NCBI RefSeq assembly: GCF_043194295.1
Contig: NZ_JBAFVK010000011.1
Reading direction: 5' to 3' (one strand)
DNA length: 64,000 nucleotides
Origin: Xanthobacter autotrophicus
GTDB lineage: Bacteria > Pseudomonadota > Alphaproteobacteria > Rhizobiales > Xanthobacteraceae
Shown here: positions 17,986 to 26,561 of the stretch, one piece after another
Numbering within the stretch: the stretch's first letter is position 1
Layout of the letters: every line of letters starts with the position of its first letter
The notes under the pieces: model-generated
What the model was told of the DNA's origin: nothing
Database searches by the model: none
Seen by the model: the letters and a program-made list of their open reading frames with translations, nothing else
Translations under genes and position numbers: made by a program

Positions 17986-18675
17986 TCACACCACCGTGAG
18001 GCGGAGTTCACCCACGCCCTCCACGCCGCCTTCCAGCACGTCGCCCTTGGAGATGGGGCCGACGCCCGCCGGGGTGCCGGCGAAAATGAGGTCGCCGGGG
18101 GCAAGGCGGAACAGGGTGGAGAGGGTGGCGATCATCTCCGGCACCTTCCAGATCATCTGGTTGAGGTTGCCCTCCTGCTTCACGGACCCGTTGATCTTCA
18201 GGAAGATGCGCCCCGCGTCGGGATGGCCGATGGTGGCCGCCGGCACCAGGGCCGAGCAGGGCGCGGCCTCCTCGAACGCCTTGCCCACTTCCCACGGGCG
18301 GCCGAGCTTCTTGGCCTCGCCCTGCAGGTCGCGGCGGGTGAGGTCGAGGCCCACCGCATAGCCGAACACGCAGTCCAGCGCCCGCTCCAGCGGAATGTCC
18401 TCGCCGCCGGCCTTCAGCGCCACCACCAGTTCGATCTCATGGTGCACGTCCTGCGACATCTTCGGATAGGCGATGGTCGCGCCGTGGGGCACCAAGGTGT
18501 CGGGGTTTTTCTGGAAGAAGAAGGGCGGCTCCTTGTTGGGATCATGGCCCATCTCCACCGCATGGTCGGCGAAGTTGCGGCCCACGCAATAGATGCGGTG
18601 GACCGGGAAGTGATCGTCGCTGCCCACGATGGGAAGGGTGGGGACGGCGGGCGGCGCGAAGACGTAAGAAACCAT
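17986..18675 (-). CDS. fumarylacetoacetate hydrolase family protein (fumarylpyruvate hydrolase-like)
   Basis: A 229-residue single-domain FAH-family enzyme; members hydrolyse C-C bonds of beta-diketo acids such as fumarylpyruvate in aromatic ring degradation. The N-terminal motif VHRIYCVGRNFADHAVEMG with PPFFFQKNPDTLVPHG, the metal-site region HHEIELVVALKAGG, and LIFAGTPAGVGPISKGD near the end are typical. The frame is open upstream, but ATG 18675 gives the usual start. It diverges from an LLM-class oxidoreductase; no maleylpyruvate isomerase or gentisate dioxygenase is in the window, so the pathway is not fixed. Confidence 0.9.
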   Translation of the reverse strand: MVSYVFAPPAVPTLPIVGSDDHFPVHRIYCVGRNFADHAVEMGHDPNKEPPFFFQKNPDTLVPHGATIAYPKMSQDVHHEIELVVALKAGGEDIPLERALDCVFGYAVGLDLTRRDLQGEAKKLGRPWEVGKAFEEAAPCSALVPAATIGHPDAGRIFLKINGSVKQEGNLNQMIWKVPEMIATLSTLFRLAPGDLIFAGTPAGVGPISKGDVLEGGVEGVGELRLTVV

Positions 18676-18845
18676 GGCAAGGCTCCGGGGAGGGGTTCCT
18701 TTCCATAGGACGCAGGCGACGGGGAGGGAAGGGCGTCCGCCGTTCCGTCGGGGGTGCCTTGGCGACAGAGTTATATCCAATGTAATATAGCTTTTTGGCG
18801 CCGCTTCGGCGCCAGCGCTCTTCATTGCCGCTCCCGGAGGTTGCC

Positions 18846-19829
18846 ATGCGCATAGGATTGTTCTGCACCTACGAGAATCCGCAGCTCGATTACGCCAGCG
18901 CCTTCCGGGAGCAGACCGAACTGGTGGAGCGGATCGAGGCCCTCGGCTTCGAGGAGGCGTGGATCGCCGAGCATCATTTCAATCCGCAGGCGGCAAGCCC
19001 CTCCTGCCTTCCCATCCTCGCCTATCTCGCTGGTCGCACCTCGCGCATCCGCCTCGGCTCTGCGGCGGTGCTGCTGCCGCTGCACAATCCCATCACGGTG
19101 GCCGAGGACGTGGCCACCGTCGACATCCTCTCCGGCGGGCGGTTCGAGTTCGGCGTCGCCAAGGGTGGTCCCTTCCCCATGCAGATGAAGCATTTCGGCG
19201 TGGCGAAGGAGGATGCGCGGGACCGTACATTGGAGGCGCTCGACCTGATCGAGGCGCTGCTCGACGGCGCGTCAGTGACCTTCAAGGGCCGCTTCTACGC
19301 GGCGGAGGGGCTCGAGCTGGTGCCGCGGCCGGTGCAGAAGCCCGTGCCTGTCCACATGGCGAGCGCCACGCCGGAGACGGTGGCCCTCGCCGCCCGTCGC
19401 GGCTACGGGCTCATGGCGGCGCCGCCCTTTCCGCTCAAGGGGCTGGCCGCCAATCTCGCCCGCTACCGCGAGACCGCGCCGGATGGGGACCCGCGCCTCA
19501 CGCTCATCCGCTTCCTGCATCTGGCGGAGAGCCGCGCGCAGGCGGTGGAGGAGGCCAAGGCCTTTCTCGCCCCATTCGTGGAGCGCATGCGCGCCACCAC
19601 CGCACAGGTGCGGCCGGACTGGACCCCCTGGTTCGAGCTTGACCGCATGATCGCGGATTCGCTCATCGGCACCGAGGCGGACGTGGCGGCGCAGGTGGCA
19701 ACGCTGGAGCGGGAGTTCGCGCCGCGCACGTTGGTCCTCAAGCCGATGGCGCCAAGCTATGCCAAGCGCCTGAGCGACCTTGAGACCTTCGCCGCCCGCA
19801 TCCGTCCGCAGCTTCGCGCGGCAGCCTGA
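18846..19829 (+). CDS. LLM-class flavin-dependent oxidoreductase
   Basis: A 327-residue luciferase-like monooxygenase (TIM barrel). MRIGLFCTYENPQLD at the start, GFEEAWIAEHHF near residue 40, RIRLGSAAVLLPLHNPITVAEDVATVDILSGGRFEFGVAKG, and PVHMASATPETVALAARRGYG are family hallmarks. The group oxidises aliphatic, sulfonated or aldehyde substrates with reduced FMN; the substrate here is unknown. ATG 18846 follows CGGAGG. It is divergent from the FAH-family gene across an unusually AT-rich 170-bp gap, and convergent with the GNAT gene (13 bp). Confidence 0.9.
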   Translation: MRIGLFCTYENPQLDYASAFREQTELVERIEALGFEEAWIAEHHFNPQAASPSCLPILAYLAGRTSRIRLGSAAVLLPLHNPITVAEDVATVDILSGGRFEFGVAKGGPFPMQMKHFGVAKEDARDRTLEALDLIEALLDGASVTFKGRFYAAEGLELVPRPVQKPVPVHMASATPETVALAARRGYGLMAAPPFPLKGLAANLARYRETAPDGDPRLTLIRFLHLAESRAQAVEEAKAFLAPFVERMRATTAQVRPDWTPWFELDRMIADSLIGTEADVAAQVATLEREFAPRTLVLKPMAPSYAKRLSDLETFAARIRPQLRAAA

Positions 19830-19842
19830 GGCGTCGGCGCGC

Positions 19843-20295
19843 CTACTTCCCGTCGAGGCGGCGGGAGAAGACGACGCGCGGCTCCTCCAGATAGCCCACG
19901 GCGGAATAGAAGCCGCGCACGGCCTCGTTGTCCGGGCGCACCAGCAGCATGAGCTTGGGCACGGCGCGGGCGCGCAGCCAGTCCTCAGCGGCGGTGAGCA
20001 GGGCGCGGCCGAGGCCCTTGCCCTGCAGATTGGGCTCCACCGCAAGGTAGTAAACCCAGCCGCGATGGCCGTCATGGCCCACCATCACCGAGCCCGCGAG
20101 CGCCCCGTCCCGCCGCGCCACCAGGATGGTGGAATGGGGTCCGCGCCGCGCCAGGGCGATGTCGGCGAAGGGGTCGTTCCACGGGCGTGTCAGGCCGGCG
20201 CGCTCCCACAGGGCGGCAAGCGCCGGCGTGTCGGTGTCCTGCGCATGGCTGAAGGCGAAGCCCTCAACGGCGGTGGTGGCGAGGGTCTCGGTCAT
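19843..20295 (-). CDS. GNAT family acetyltransferase (YpeA-like)
   Basis: A 150-residue Gcn5-related N-acetyltransferase. Motif A (VYYLAVEPNLQGKGLGRALLTAAEDWLRA) carries the acetyl-CoA pyrophosphate loop Q-G-K-G-L-G, and NEAVRGFYSAVGYLEEPRVVFSRRL is the C-terminal motif B typical of YpeA-type proteins. The substrate is unknown. Its ATG at 20295 overlaps the stop of tsaC (ATGA), so they are translated from one message. Confidence 0.88.
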   Translation of the reverse strand: MTETLATTAVEGFAFSHAQDTDTPALAALWERAGLTRPWNDPFADIALARRGPHSTILVARRDGALAGSVMVGHDGHRGWVYYLAVEPNLQGKGLGRALLTAAEDWLRARAVPKLMLLVRPDNEAVRGFYSAVGYLEEPRVVFSRRLDGK

Positions 20296-21329
20296 GCGGG
20301 GATCTCGCTTCCGGAAGGGTCTTGGGAGGGGCGGGGCGCGGCGGCGCGCGCGAGGCGGTCGTAAATGGCTTCGCCCAGGCCGGTGCGGGGCAGCGCCACC
20401 ACGGCGATGGCGGCAGCACCGGAGGCGTCCAGCGCCCGCAGTGCGCCATAGAGCCGGGCGGCGGCCTCCGTGAGATCACCAGACGGGCTGAGGTCGAGCA
20501 CCGTTCCGGCGGCCGGCGTGCCGTCCGGCGCTGCGCCGGCGAAGGTGAGCAGGGCTTCGCCCGGAGCGACCCGGGCAGCGTCGAGCCGCAGCGCGGCGCG
20601 GGGCGCGTAGTGGGAGGCGAGGCGGCCGGGTGCCATCGGGCGGGCGTCGTCGCTCGCGCCGGGCCGGGCGATGGGCTGGCCGAGGGCGGCCTCGATCTCC
20701 TCCCGCGCCAGTCCGCCGGGACGCAGCAGCACCGGCACTTCGCCAGTCACATCGAGAATGGTGGATTCGACCCCCACCAGGGTCGGTCCGCCGTCCAGCA
20801 CCATGTCGATGCGGCCGGAAAGGTCGTCCATCACATGGGTGGCGGTGGTGGGGGAGACATGGCCCGAGCGGTTGGCGCTGGGCGCCACCACCGCCCCGCC
20901 GAATGCCGCGATCAGCGCGGCGGCATCGCCATGGGCGGGCACGCGCAGCGCCACCGTGTCGAGCCCCGCCCGCGCCAGCTCGCAGACGCCGTCGCCGCCG
21001 GCATAGGGCACCACCAGCGTCAGGGGCCCGGGCCAGAAGCGGTCCGCGAGGATGTTCGCCGCCCGGTTGAAGGTGCCAAGCCGGCGGGCGCCAGCGGCAT
21101 CCTGCGTGTGGGCAATCAGCGGGTTGAAGGCCGGGCGCCCCTTGGCGGCATAGAGGGCGGCGACGGCCTGGGGGTTCGCCGCATCGGCGCCGAGGCCGTA
21201 GACCGTCTCGGTGGGAAAGGCCACGAGACCGCCGGAGGCCAGGAGCCGCGCCGCCTCGGTGATGGCGCCGGGGGCGGCGGCCGGCAGCAGGCGGGTCGGG
21301 CGCGTCTGGGGCGGAGCGGGAGAAACCAT
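20292..21329 (-). CDS. tsaC: L-threonylcarbamoyladenylate synthase (TsaC/Sua5)
   Basis: A 345-residue Sua5-type enzyme that makes threonylcarbamoyl-AMP from threonine, bicarbonate and ATP, the first step of the universal t6A37 tRNA modification. The YrdC domain (about 20-205) has FPTETVYGLGADA, AAKGRPAFNPLIAH and APSANRSGHVSPTTATHV. The C-terminal about 110 residues (RPMAPGRLASHYAPRAALRL ...) are the Sua5 domain, so this is the long form. ATG 21329 is chosen because the sequence upstream has no family match. TsaE, another enzyme of the same pathway, is at 55854. Confidence 0.94.
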   Translation of the reverse strand: MVSPAPPQTRPTRLLPAAAPGAITEAARLLASGGLVAFPTETVYGLGADAANPQAVAALYAAKGRPAFNPLIAHTQDAAGARRLGTFNRAANILADRFWPGPLTLVVPYAGGDGVCELARAGLDTVALRVPAHGDAAALIAAFGGAVVAPSANRSGHVSPTTATHVMDDLSGRIDMVLDGGPTLVGVESTILDVTGEVPVLLRPGGLAREEIEAALGQPIARPGASDDARPMAPGRLASHYAPRAALRLDAARVAPGEALLTFAGAAPDGTPAAGTVLDLSPSGDLTEAAARLYGALRALDASGAAAIAVVALPRTGLGEAIYDRLARAAAPRPSQDPSGSEIPA

Positions 21330-21480
21330 GATGCCTTCAATCCGCGCGTGTCCGACCAATGGGCCTGGGCGCGCCTCTTGACGAAGCCGGCCGGCGCCGC
21401 GATGTGGGAAGCCGAACGTCGCGTGCTTAGAGCGCGCCCCGCGGGGCCGGTCAAGCGCATGCCGCACACGGGAGGGTCAC

Positions 21481-23271
21481 ATGAGCTATCGCGCGCCGGT
21501 GGAAGAGGTCGCCTTTTTTCTCAAGACCTGCACGGCCCTTCCCCTGCTGATGGAGCAGGGCCTCGTGGACCTCTCCTTCGACGTGGTGGATCCGGTGCTG
21601 GAAGAGGCCGGCAAGTTCGCGGCTTCCGTCATCGCCCCCCTCGACAAGGTGTCCGACAAGCAGGGCTGTACCCTCAAGGATGGCGCCGTGACGACCCCCG
21701 AAGGCTGGCGCGCCGCCTATGAGGCCTGGACCGCCGCCGGCTGGAGTTCGGTCGCGGCGGAGGAAGAGTTCGGCGGCCAGCACCTGCCCACCTCGGTGAC
21801 CTCGGCGCTCACGGAATTCTGGAACTCGGCCTCACCCGCCTTCGGCATCGGCGGCGTGCTGACCATGGGCGCCATCGAGGCCCTCACCGCCCACGGATCC
21901 CCCGAACTGCAGCAGACCTATCTCACCAAGATGGTGGCCGGCACCTGGACCGGCACCATGAACCTCACCGAGTCGCAGGCGGGTTCCGATCTTGCCGCCC
22001 TGCGCGCCAAGGCGGTGAAGCAGGCGGATGGCACCTATCGCGTCTTCGGCACCAAGATCTTCATCTCCTACGGCGAGCACGACATCGCCGAGAACATCGT
22101 ACACTTGGTGCTCGCCCGCCTGCCGGATGCGCCGGCCGGCACCCGCGGCATCTCCCTGTTCCTGGTGCCGAAGGTACTCGTGAATGCGGACGGCAGCCTC
22201 GGCGAACGCAATGACGTGGTCTGCGCCGGCATCGAGCACAAGCTCGGCCTTCATGGCTCGCCCACCTGCACCATGGTGTTCGGCGAAAAGGGCGAGGGCG
22301 CCATCGGCTATCTGGTGGGCGAGGAAAACCGCGGCCTCGCCTGCATGTTCACCATGATGAACAACGCCCGCCTCGCGGTGGGCATCCAGGGCGTGGCGGT
22401 GGCCGAGCGCGCCACCCAGCGCGCCTTCGCCTATGCCAAGGATCGCCGGCAGGGCAAGGCCGCGGGCTTCGAGGGCTCGGCCCCCATCATCGCCCATCCG
22501 GACGTGAAGCGCATGCTGCTGACCATGCGCGCCGAGACTGACGCCGCCCGCGCCATCTGCCTGAAGACCGCCGACGCTCTCGACCGCGCCCGCCGCCTGC
22601 CCGACCCCTCCGCCCGCGCCGCCGCGCTGGCCGAGGCGAGCCTTCTGACCCCGGTGGCCAAGGCTTTCTCCACCGACATCGGCATCGAGGTGGCGTCCAC
22701 CGGCGTGCAGGTGCACGGCGGAATGGGCTATGTGGAAGAGACCGGCGCGGCCCAGCATATGCGCGACGCCCGCATCTTCGCCATCTATGAGGGCACCAAC
22801 GGCATCCAGGCCATCGACCTCGTGACCCGCAAGCTGCCGCAGGAGGGCGGCGACGTGGTGAATGCGGTGATCGCCGATTATCGCGACATCGCCGCCGAGG
22901 TGGCCGCGCTGAATTCTCCGGATTTCGGCCATACCGGGGTGCGGCTCGCCGAGGCGATCGATGCGCTCGCCCGCGCCACCCTCAAGATTCTGGACTGGCT
23001 GCCGAGCGACCAGGCCAAGGCGCTGGCCGGGGCAACGCCCTATCTGCGCCTGTTCGCCCGTGCCGCCGGCGGGGCCTATCTCGCCAAGGTGGCGCTGGCC
23101 GCCTATGCGGAGCGCGCGGCGGGCGGAACCGATCCGCGCCTTGCCGCGCGCATCGCTCTTGCCCGCTTCTTCGCGGAAAACCTCGCCACCGAGGCGAAGG
23201 GGCTGGAGGAATCCGTCACCAGCGGCGCCAATGGCGTGCTGGAGGCGGAGGCGGTGCTCGCCGTCGCCTGA
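21481..23271 (+). CDS. acyl-CoA dehydrogenase (DmdC-like long form)
   Basis: A 596-residue FAD-dependent acyl-CoA dehydrogenase of the long class that includes DmdC (3-methylmercaptopropionyl-CoA dehydrogenase). The N-terminal helical domain is followed by the FAD/substrate region MNLTESQAGSDLAALRAKA and FGTKIFISYGEHD. The catalytic base is probably Glu437 (IYEGTNGIQAIDL). QVHGGMGYVEETGAAQHMRDARI is a dehydrogenase signature, and the last 120 residues are the extra C-terminal domain of this class. Substrate range cannot be read from sequence; no electron-transfer flavoprotein gene is adjacent. ATG 21481 follows GGAGGG. Confidence 0.93.
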   Translation: MSYRAPVEEVAFFLKTCTALPLLMEQGLVDLSFDVVDPVLEEAGKFAASVIAPLDKVSDKQGCTLKDGAVTTPEGWRAAYEAWTAAGWSSVAAEEEFGGQHLPTSVTSALTEFWNSASPAFGIGGVLTMGAIEALTAHGSPELQQTYLTKMVAGTWTGTMNLTESQAGSDLAALRAKAVKQADGTYRVFGTKIFISYGEHDIAENIVHLVLARLPDAPAGTRGISLFLVPKVLVNADGSLGERNDVVCAGIEHKLGLHGSPTCTMVFGEKGEGAIGYLVGEENRGLACMFTMMNNARLAVGIQGVAVAERATQRAFAYAKDRRQGKAAGFEGSAPIIAHPDVKRMLLTMRAETDAARAICLKTADALDRARRLPDPSARAAALAEASLLTPVAKAFSTDIGIEVASTGVQVHGGMGYVEETGAAQHMRDARIFAIYEGTNGIQAIDLVTRKLPQEGGDVVNAVIADYRDIAAEVAALNSPDFGHTGVRLAEAIDALARATLKILDWLPSDQAKALAGATPYLRLFARAAGGAYLAKVALAAYAERAAGGTDPRLAARIALARFFAENLATEAKGLEESVTSGANGVLEAEAVLAVA

Positions 23272-23277
23272 GGTTTC

Positions 23278-24321
23278 TCAGCGGCTGGTGAAGCCGTCGA
23301 AGACGAAGTCCGGCGCGCTGGTGTTGTGGCGGGAGGGCACGAGGCGCCCCGCCCACAGCATGGCGACGTTGTCGGCATCGGTGAAGCTCAGCACCGGGGC
23401 CTCGCCGATGGTGGCGGGCGCCCCGGTCTTCGCCAGCGTCCGCCAGGAGACGCGGGCCACATCCGCATTGCCCTCGGTCACATACATGGAGCGCAAAGCG
23501 GCGAAGGTGCGCGGCGCCGTGCCGTCGAATTCCGCTTCCAGGGTCAGCGCATCGCGATCCACGTCGGCGATCTTCAGCCGGGCCTTGCCGCCGTCGGCAA
23601 ACGACAGGGTGAAGGTGCGCGTCTGCGGCGCGAAGCCGATCTCCTTCAGGCGCACCAGCGGGCGCTCGGCCTGCTCCACCGGACCCAGCAGGAAGGACGA
23701 GCCGTAGGCGGTACTGGCGAGGTGCGCCGGCGACAGCGGCCGCGCCCGCCAATAGCCATCCGGCGGATACACCACCAGCACCTCTTCCGGCTGCTGGTCT
23801 TTGCCGCGCACCCACAGCTGCACCATGTGCAGGCCCTGCGTCGCTTCGGTGCCCACCCGGAACGGCACGGTCGCTGCACGCCAGAACGAGGGGAAGATGA
23901 AGCCGGTGAGCCACAGGTCCGGCGTCTCATAAATGGTGATGCGCTTCGGCGCCGGGATCGCCGTGGGCGGCGTTCCCGCCGGCGCGGGGGCGGTGGCCGG
24001 CACCACGGGATCAGCGGAGAAATCACAGGTTTCGAAGTCCGGCTCGGTCCGGTCGACGCGCAGCATGCCGGCATAGGCGGGGTGGCGGGCGATGATGCGG
24101 AACCGGCTCACCTTGTCGGAGACGAAGGACAGCGTGACGTTGTCGGTCTCGGCGCAGGTGGCGGCCACGCTCTCGTTGCGCACGGTGACGCCGATAGGCT
24201 CGGCCCGCGCGATCGGCGCGCCGAGAAGGGCGCAGCAGGCGAAAAGGCCCAGGATCGGTTTTGTAAACCTGTTCCCGGCAAAGGCGTTTCTGGCAAGGGC
24301 ACGCACGGCAGGGACGGGCAT
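23278..24321 (-). CDS. secreted protein of unknown function
   Basis: A 347-residue protein with a Sec signal peptide: basic start, hydrophobic FTKPILGLFACCALLGAPIA, cleavage near ARA-EP around residue 38. The mature part is rich in beta-strand patterns (ITIYETPDLWLTGFIFPSFW, VPFRVGTEATQGLHMVQLWVRGKDQQ, VLVVYPPDGYWRARPL) and has a Pro/Ala linker near residues 110-125. I recognise no domain; an extracytoplasmic beta-sandwich protein is a fair reading. Its stop lies 6 bp from that of the acyl-CoA dehydrogenase (convergent), and it diverges from the Tim44-domain gene. Confidence 0.75.
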   Translation of the reverse strand: MPVPAVRALARNAFAGNRFTKPILGLFACCALLGAPIARAEPIGVTVRNESVAATCAETDNVTLSFVSDKVSRFRIIARHPAYAGMLRVDRTEPDFETCDFSADPVVPATAPAPAGTPPTAIPAPKRITIYETPDLWLTGFIFPSFWRAATVPFRVGTEATQGLHMVQLWVRGKDQQPEEVLVVYPPDGYWRARPLSPAHLASTAYGSSFLLGPVEQAERPLVRLKEIGFAPQTRTFTLSFADGGKARLKIADVDRDALTLEAEFDGTAPRTFAALRSMYVTEGNADVARVSWRTLAKTGAPATIGEAPVLSFTDADNVAMLWAGRLVPSRHNTSAPDFVFDGFTSR

Positions 24322-24487
24322 CAGGGGCTCCGGGAAGCGACGGCGTGGCAGGCCGGGCGACCATATCAGCGCGGGCTCAGGTCGCAAACGCGAAGCCGAG
24401 GCCCTCGCAATCGGTGCGGCCTCCTCCTATATGAATGGCCATGTGACGTTGCGGCATTTGCCCGGCGTCGGAGAGGATCTGATCGGA

Positions 24488-25495
24488 ATGTCCATGTTTC
24501 GCAAGCGGACGGTTCTGGCGGCGCTGGCCGTCGCGGGCGCGTTGACCCTCGTCGCCGCGGACCATGCGGAGGCGCGGCGCGCCGGCTCCATCGGCAGCCG
24601 GGGAACCCGGACCTATCAGACGCCGGCCGCGACCCCCACGGCGCCGGGGACGGTGGCGCCGGTGCAGCGCTCCACCACTTCGCCACAGACGGCGCCTTCC
24701 GCGGCGGCCCGGCCGCAGGCCGCCGCGCCGCGCTCTTCCATGTTCGGCAATGGCTTTGCCGGCTCACTCATGCGCGGCCTGCTCATCGGCGGTCTCATCG
24801 GCATGCTGATGGGGCAGGGACTCGGCGGGCTTGCTGGTATCCTGGGGCTGCTGCTTCAGGTGGGCCTCGTGGTGGGCGGCGTGATGCTCATCATGCGCCT
24901 GCTGCGCCGTTCCCAGCCGGTTCCCGCCGCTGCCGGTGCGCGGGGGGGGGCAGGCTCCGGCGGGCCGCGTCCCGCCGCTCCCGGTGACTGGCGCGCCGCC
25001 AGCGTGCCTCCGGCGGCGAGCGTGCCTCCGGCCGCCAGTGCACGGACGCCTGGCGTGCAGGACGAGATCGGCCTCGCCGCGGCGGATTTCGATGCGTTCG
25101 AGCGTCTGCTCGGTATCATCCAGGGCGCGGTCAGCCGTGAGGACCAGGCCGAACTTCGCGCCAACACCACGCCGGAGATGTTCGGCTACCTCGCCGACGA
25201 ACTGCGCGAGAATGCCGAGCGCGGGGTCCGCAACGATGTCTCCGACGTGAAACTGCTTCAGGGCGACCTCGCCGAGGCGTGGCGGGAAGGCAACCGCGAG
25301 TACGCCACCGTCGCCATGCGCTATGCCAGCCGCGACGTGATGCTGGATCGCAAGAGCGGCCAGCTTGTCTCCGGGGATGCTGCGGGCGTGGGAGAAAGCA
25401 CCGAGGTGTGGACCTTCGTGCGCGACCGCGTCGCCGGTCCCACGGGCGGCGGGGCAGCGGGGCTTTGGCGCCTCAGCGCCATCCAGGGCGCCTGA
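24488..25495 (+). CDS. Tim44-like domain membrane protein
   Basis: A 335-residue protein. A signal or anchor helix (RTVLAALAVAGALTLVAADHAEARR) is followed by a Thr/Pro/Ala-rich linker and a Gly/Leu/Met-rich membrane stretch (SLMRGLLIGGLIGMLMGQGLGGLAGILGLLLQVGLVVGGVMLIMRLL, about residues 92-140). Residues about 195-335 form a Tim44/MBA1-like domain (DFDAFERLLGIIQGAVSREDQ ... MRYASRDVMLDRKSG). In mitochondria Tim44 tethers Hsp70 to the translocon; in alphaproteobacteria such proteins are membrane-associated and poorly understood. GGAGAGG precedes ATG 24488; ATG 24494 is also possible. The linker holds a 9-G run and an 18-bp tandem duplication. Confidence 0.85.
   Translation: MSMFRKRTVLAALAVAGALTLVAADHAEARRAGSIGSRGTRTYQTPAATPTAPGTVAPVQRSTTSPQTAPSAAARPQAAAPRSSMFGNGFAGSLMRGLLIGGLIGMLMGQGLGGLAGILGLLLQVGLVVGGVMLIMRLLRRSQPVPAAAGARGGAGSGGPRPAAPGDWRAASVPPAASVPPAASARTPGVQDEIGLAAADFDAFERLLGIIQGAVSREDQAELRANTTPEMFGYLADELRENAERGVRNDVSDVKLLQGDLAEAWREGNREYATVAMRYASRDVMLDRKSGQLVSGDAAGVGESTEVWTFVRDRVAGPTGGGAAGLWRLSAIQGA
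25001..25036 (+). repeat. 18-bp tandem duplication in Tim44-like linker
   Basis: Two adjacent 18-bp copies (25001-25018 and 25019-25036) differ at two positions and encode a repeated ASVPPA unit. A run of nine G (24942-24950) lies just upstream in the same low-complexity linker. Confidence 0.8.
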
Positions 25496-25571
25496 GCGGC
25501 CTTGCGCGTCTGCGTGAGAGGAAGGCGGCGGGGCTTCCCGCCGCCGCCGTGACGTGGTCTAAAGCGCCCCC

Positions 25572-26561
25572 ATGAGCGCTTCCGCGACCCGCGACTCTTC
25601 CATGATCGCCACCCCCGGCGCCTCCAGCAGCGTCATCACCGTTTCCGGCCTCGGCAAGACCTATGCGACGGGCCACGTGGCCCTAAAGGATGTCTGCCTC
25701 GAGATCCGGCGCGGCGAGATCTTCGCCTTGCTCGGGCCCAACGGCGCGGGCAAGACCACCCTCATCTCCGTCATCTGCGGCCTCGTGAACGCCACCGCCG
25801 GCAAGGTGGAGGTTGCAGGATACGATATCGTCGCGGACTATCGCGCGGCGCGCTCCCGCATCGGCCTGGTGCCGCAGGAGCTGACCACCGATTCGTTTGA
25901 GAGTGTCTGGGCCACGGTCAGCTTCTCGCGCGGCCTGTTCGGCCGCAAGGCGAACCCCGCTTATATCGAGAAGGTGCTGCGCAGCCTGTCCCTCTGGGAC
26001 AAGAAGGATGCCCGCATCATGACGCTCTCGGGCGGCATGAAGCGCCGCGTTCTCATCGCCAAAGCGCTGTCCCACGAACCGGAGGTGCTGTTCCTCGATG
26101 AGCCCTCCGCCGGCGTGGACGTTGAACTGCGCCGCGACATGTGGCGCCTCGTGCGCGAGCTGCGCGACGAGGGCGTCACCATCATCCTCACCACCCACTA
26201 TCTGGAGGAGGCCGAGGAGATGGCCGACCGGGTGGGGGTGATCGCCAAGGGCGAGCTGATCCTGGTGGAGGAGAAGGCGACGCTCATGCGCAAGCTGGGC
26301 AAGAAGCAGCTTACCGTCGAGCTGACCGCGCCGCTCGTCGCCCTGCCGCAGGCGCTGGCCGACTTCGGGCTTGCCCTTTCGGACGACGGCATCCGCCTCA
26401 CCTACACCTATGCGACCAACCGCGAGGGGGACGACGACGGCCTCTCCATCGCCGGCCTGCTGGCCGCACTCTCGTCCGAGGGCATCGCCTTCAAGGATCT
26501 CCATACGGAGCAAAGCTCCCTCGAAGACATCTTCGTGAGCCTGGTGAGGCGCGAGCCGTGA
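25572..26561 (+). CDS. ABC exporter ATP-binding protein
   Basis: A 329-residue ABC ATPase. Walker A is GPNGAGKT at 55-62, the ABC signature is LSGGMKRR, Walker B plus D-loop is VLFLDEPSAGVD, and the H-loop His is in LTTHYLEEAEEMADRV. The 90-residue C-terminal extension is typical of DrrA/NodI-type ATPases that work with ABC-2 permeases. The start of the permease overlaps its stop (GTGA), so the two form one transporter. The cargo (drug, lipid or polysaccharide) is not evident. Confidence 0.93.
   Translation: MSASATRDSSMIATPGASSSVITVSGLGKTYATGHVALKDVCLEIRRGEIFALLGPNGAGKTTLISVICGLVNATAGKVEVAGYDIVADYRAARSRIGLVPQELTTDSFESVWATVSFSRGLFGRKANPAYIEKVLRSLSLWDKKDARIMTLSGGMKRRVLIAKALSHEPEVLFLDEPSAGVDVELRRDMWRLVRELRDEGVTIILTTHYLEEAEEMADRVGVIAKGELILVEEKATLMRKLGKKQLTVELTAPLVALPQALADFGLALSDDGIRLTYTYATNREGDDDGLSIAGLLAALSSEGIAFKDLHTEQSSLEDIFVSLVRREP

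Noticed and set aside
18791..18813. Hairpin GGCGCC-GCTTC-GGCGCC next to a T-run
   Set aside because: The T-run precedes the stem on the plus strand and becomes an A-run after it on the minus strand, so it cannot be an intrinsic terminator in either direction.
24942..24950. Run of nine G as a sequencing error breaking a gene
   Set aside because: The reading frame continues through it into a good Tim44-like domain, so no frameshift is implied.
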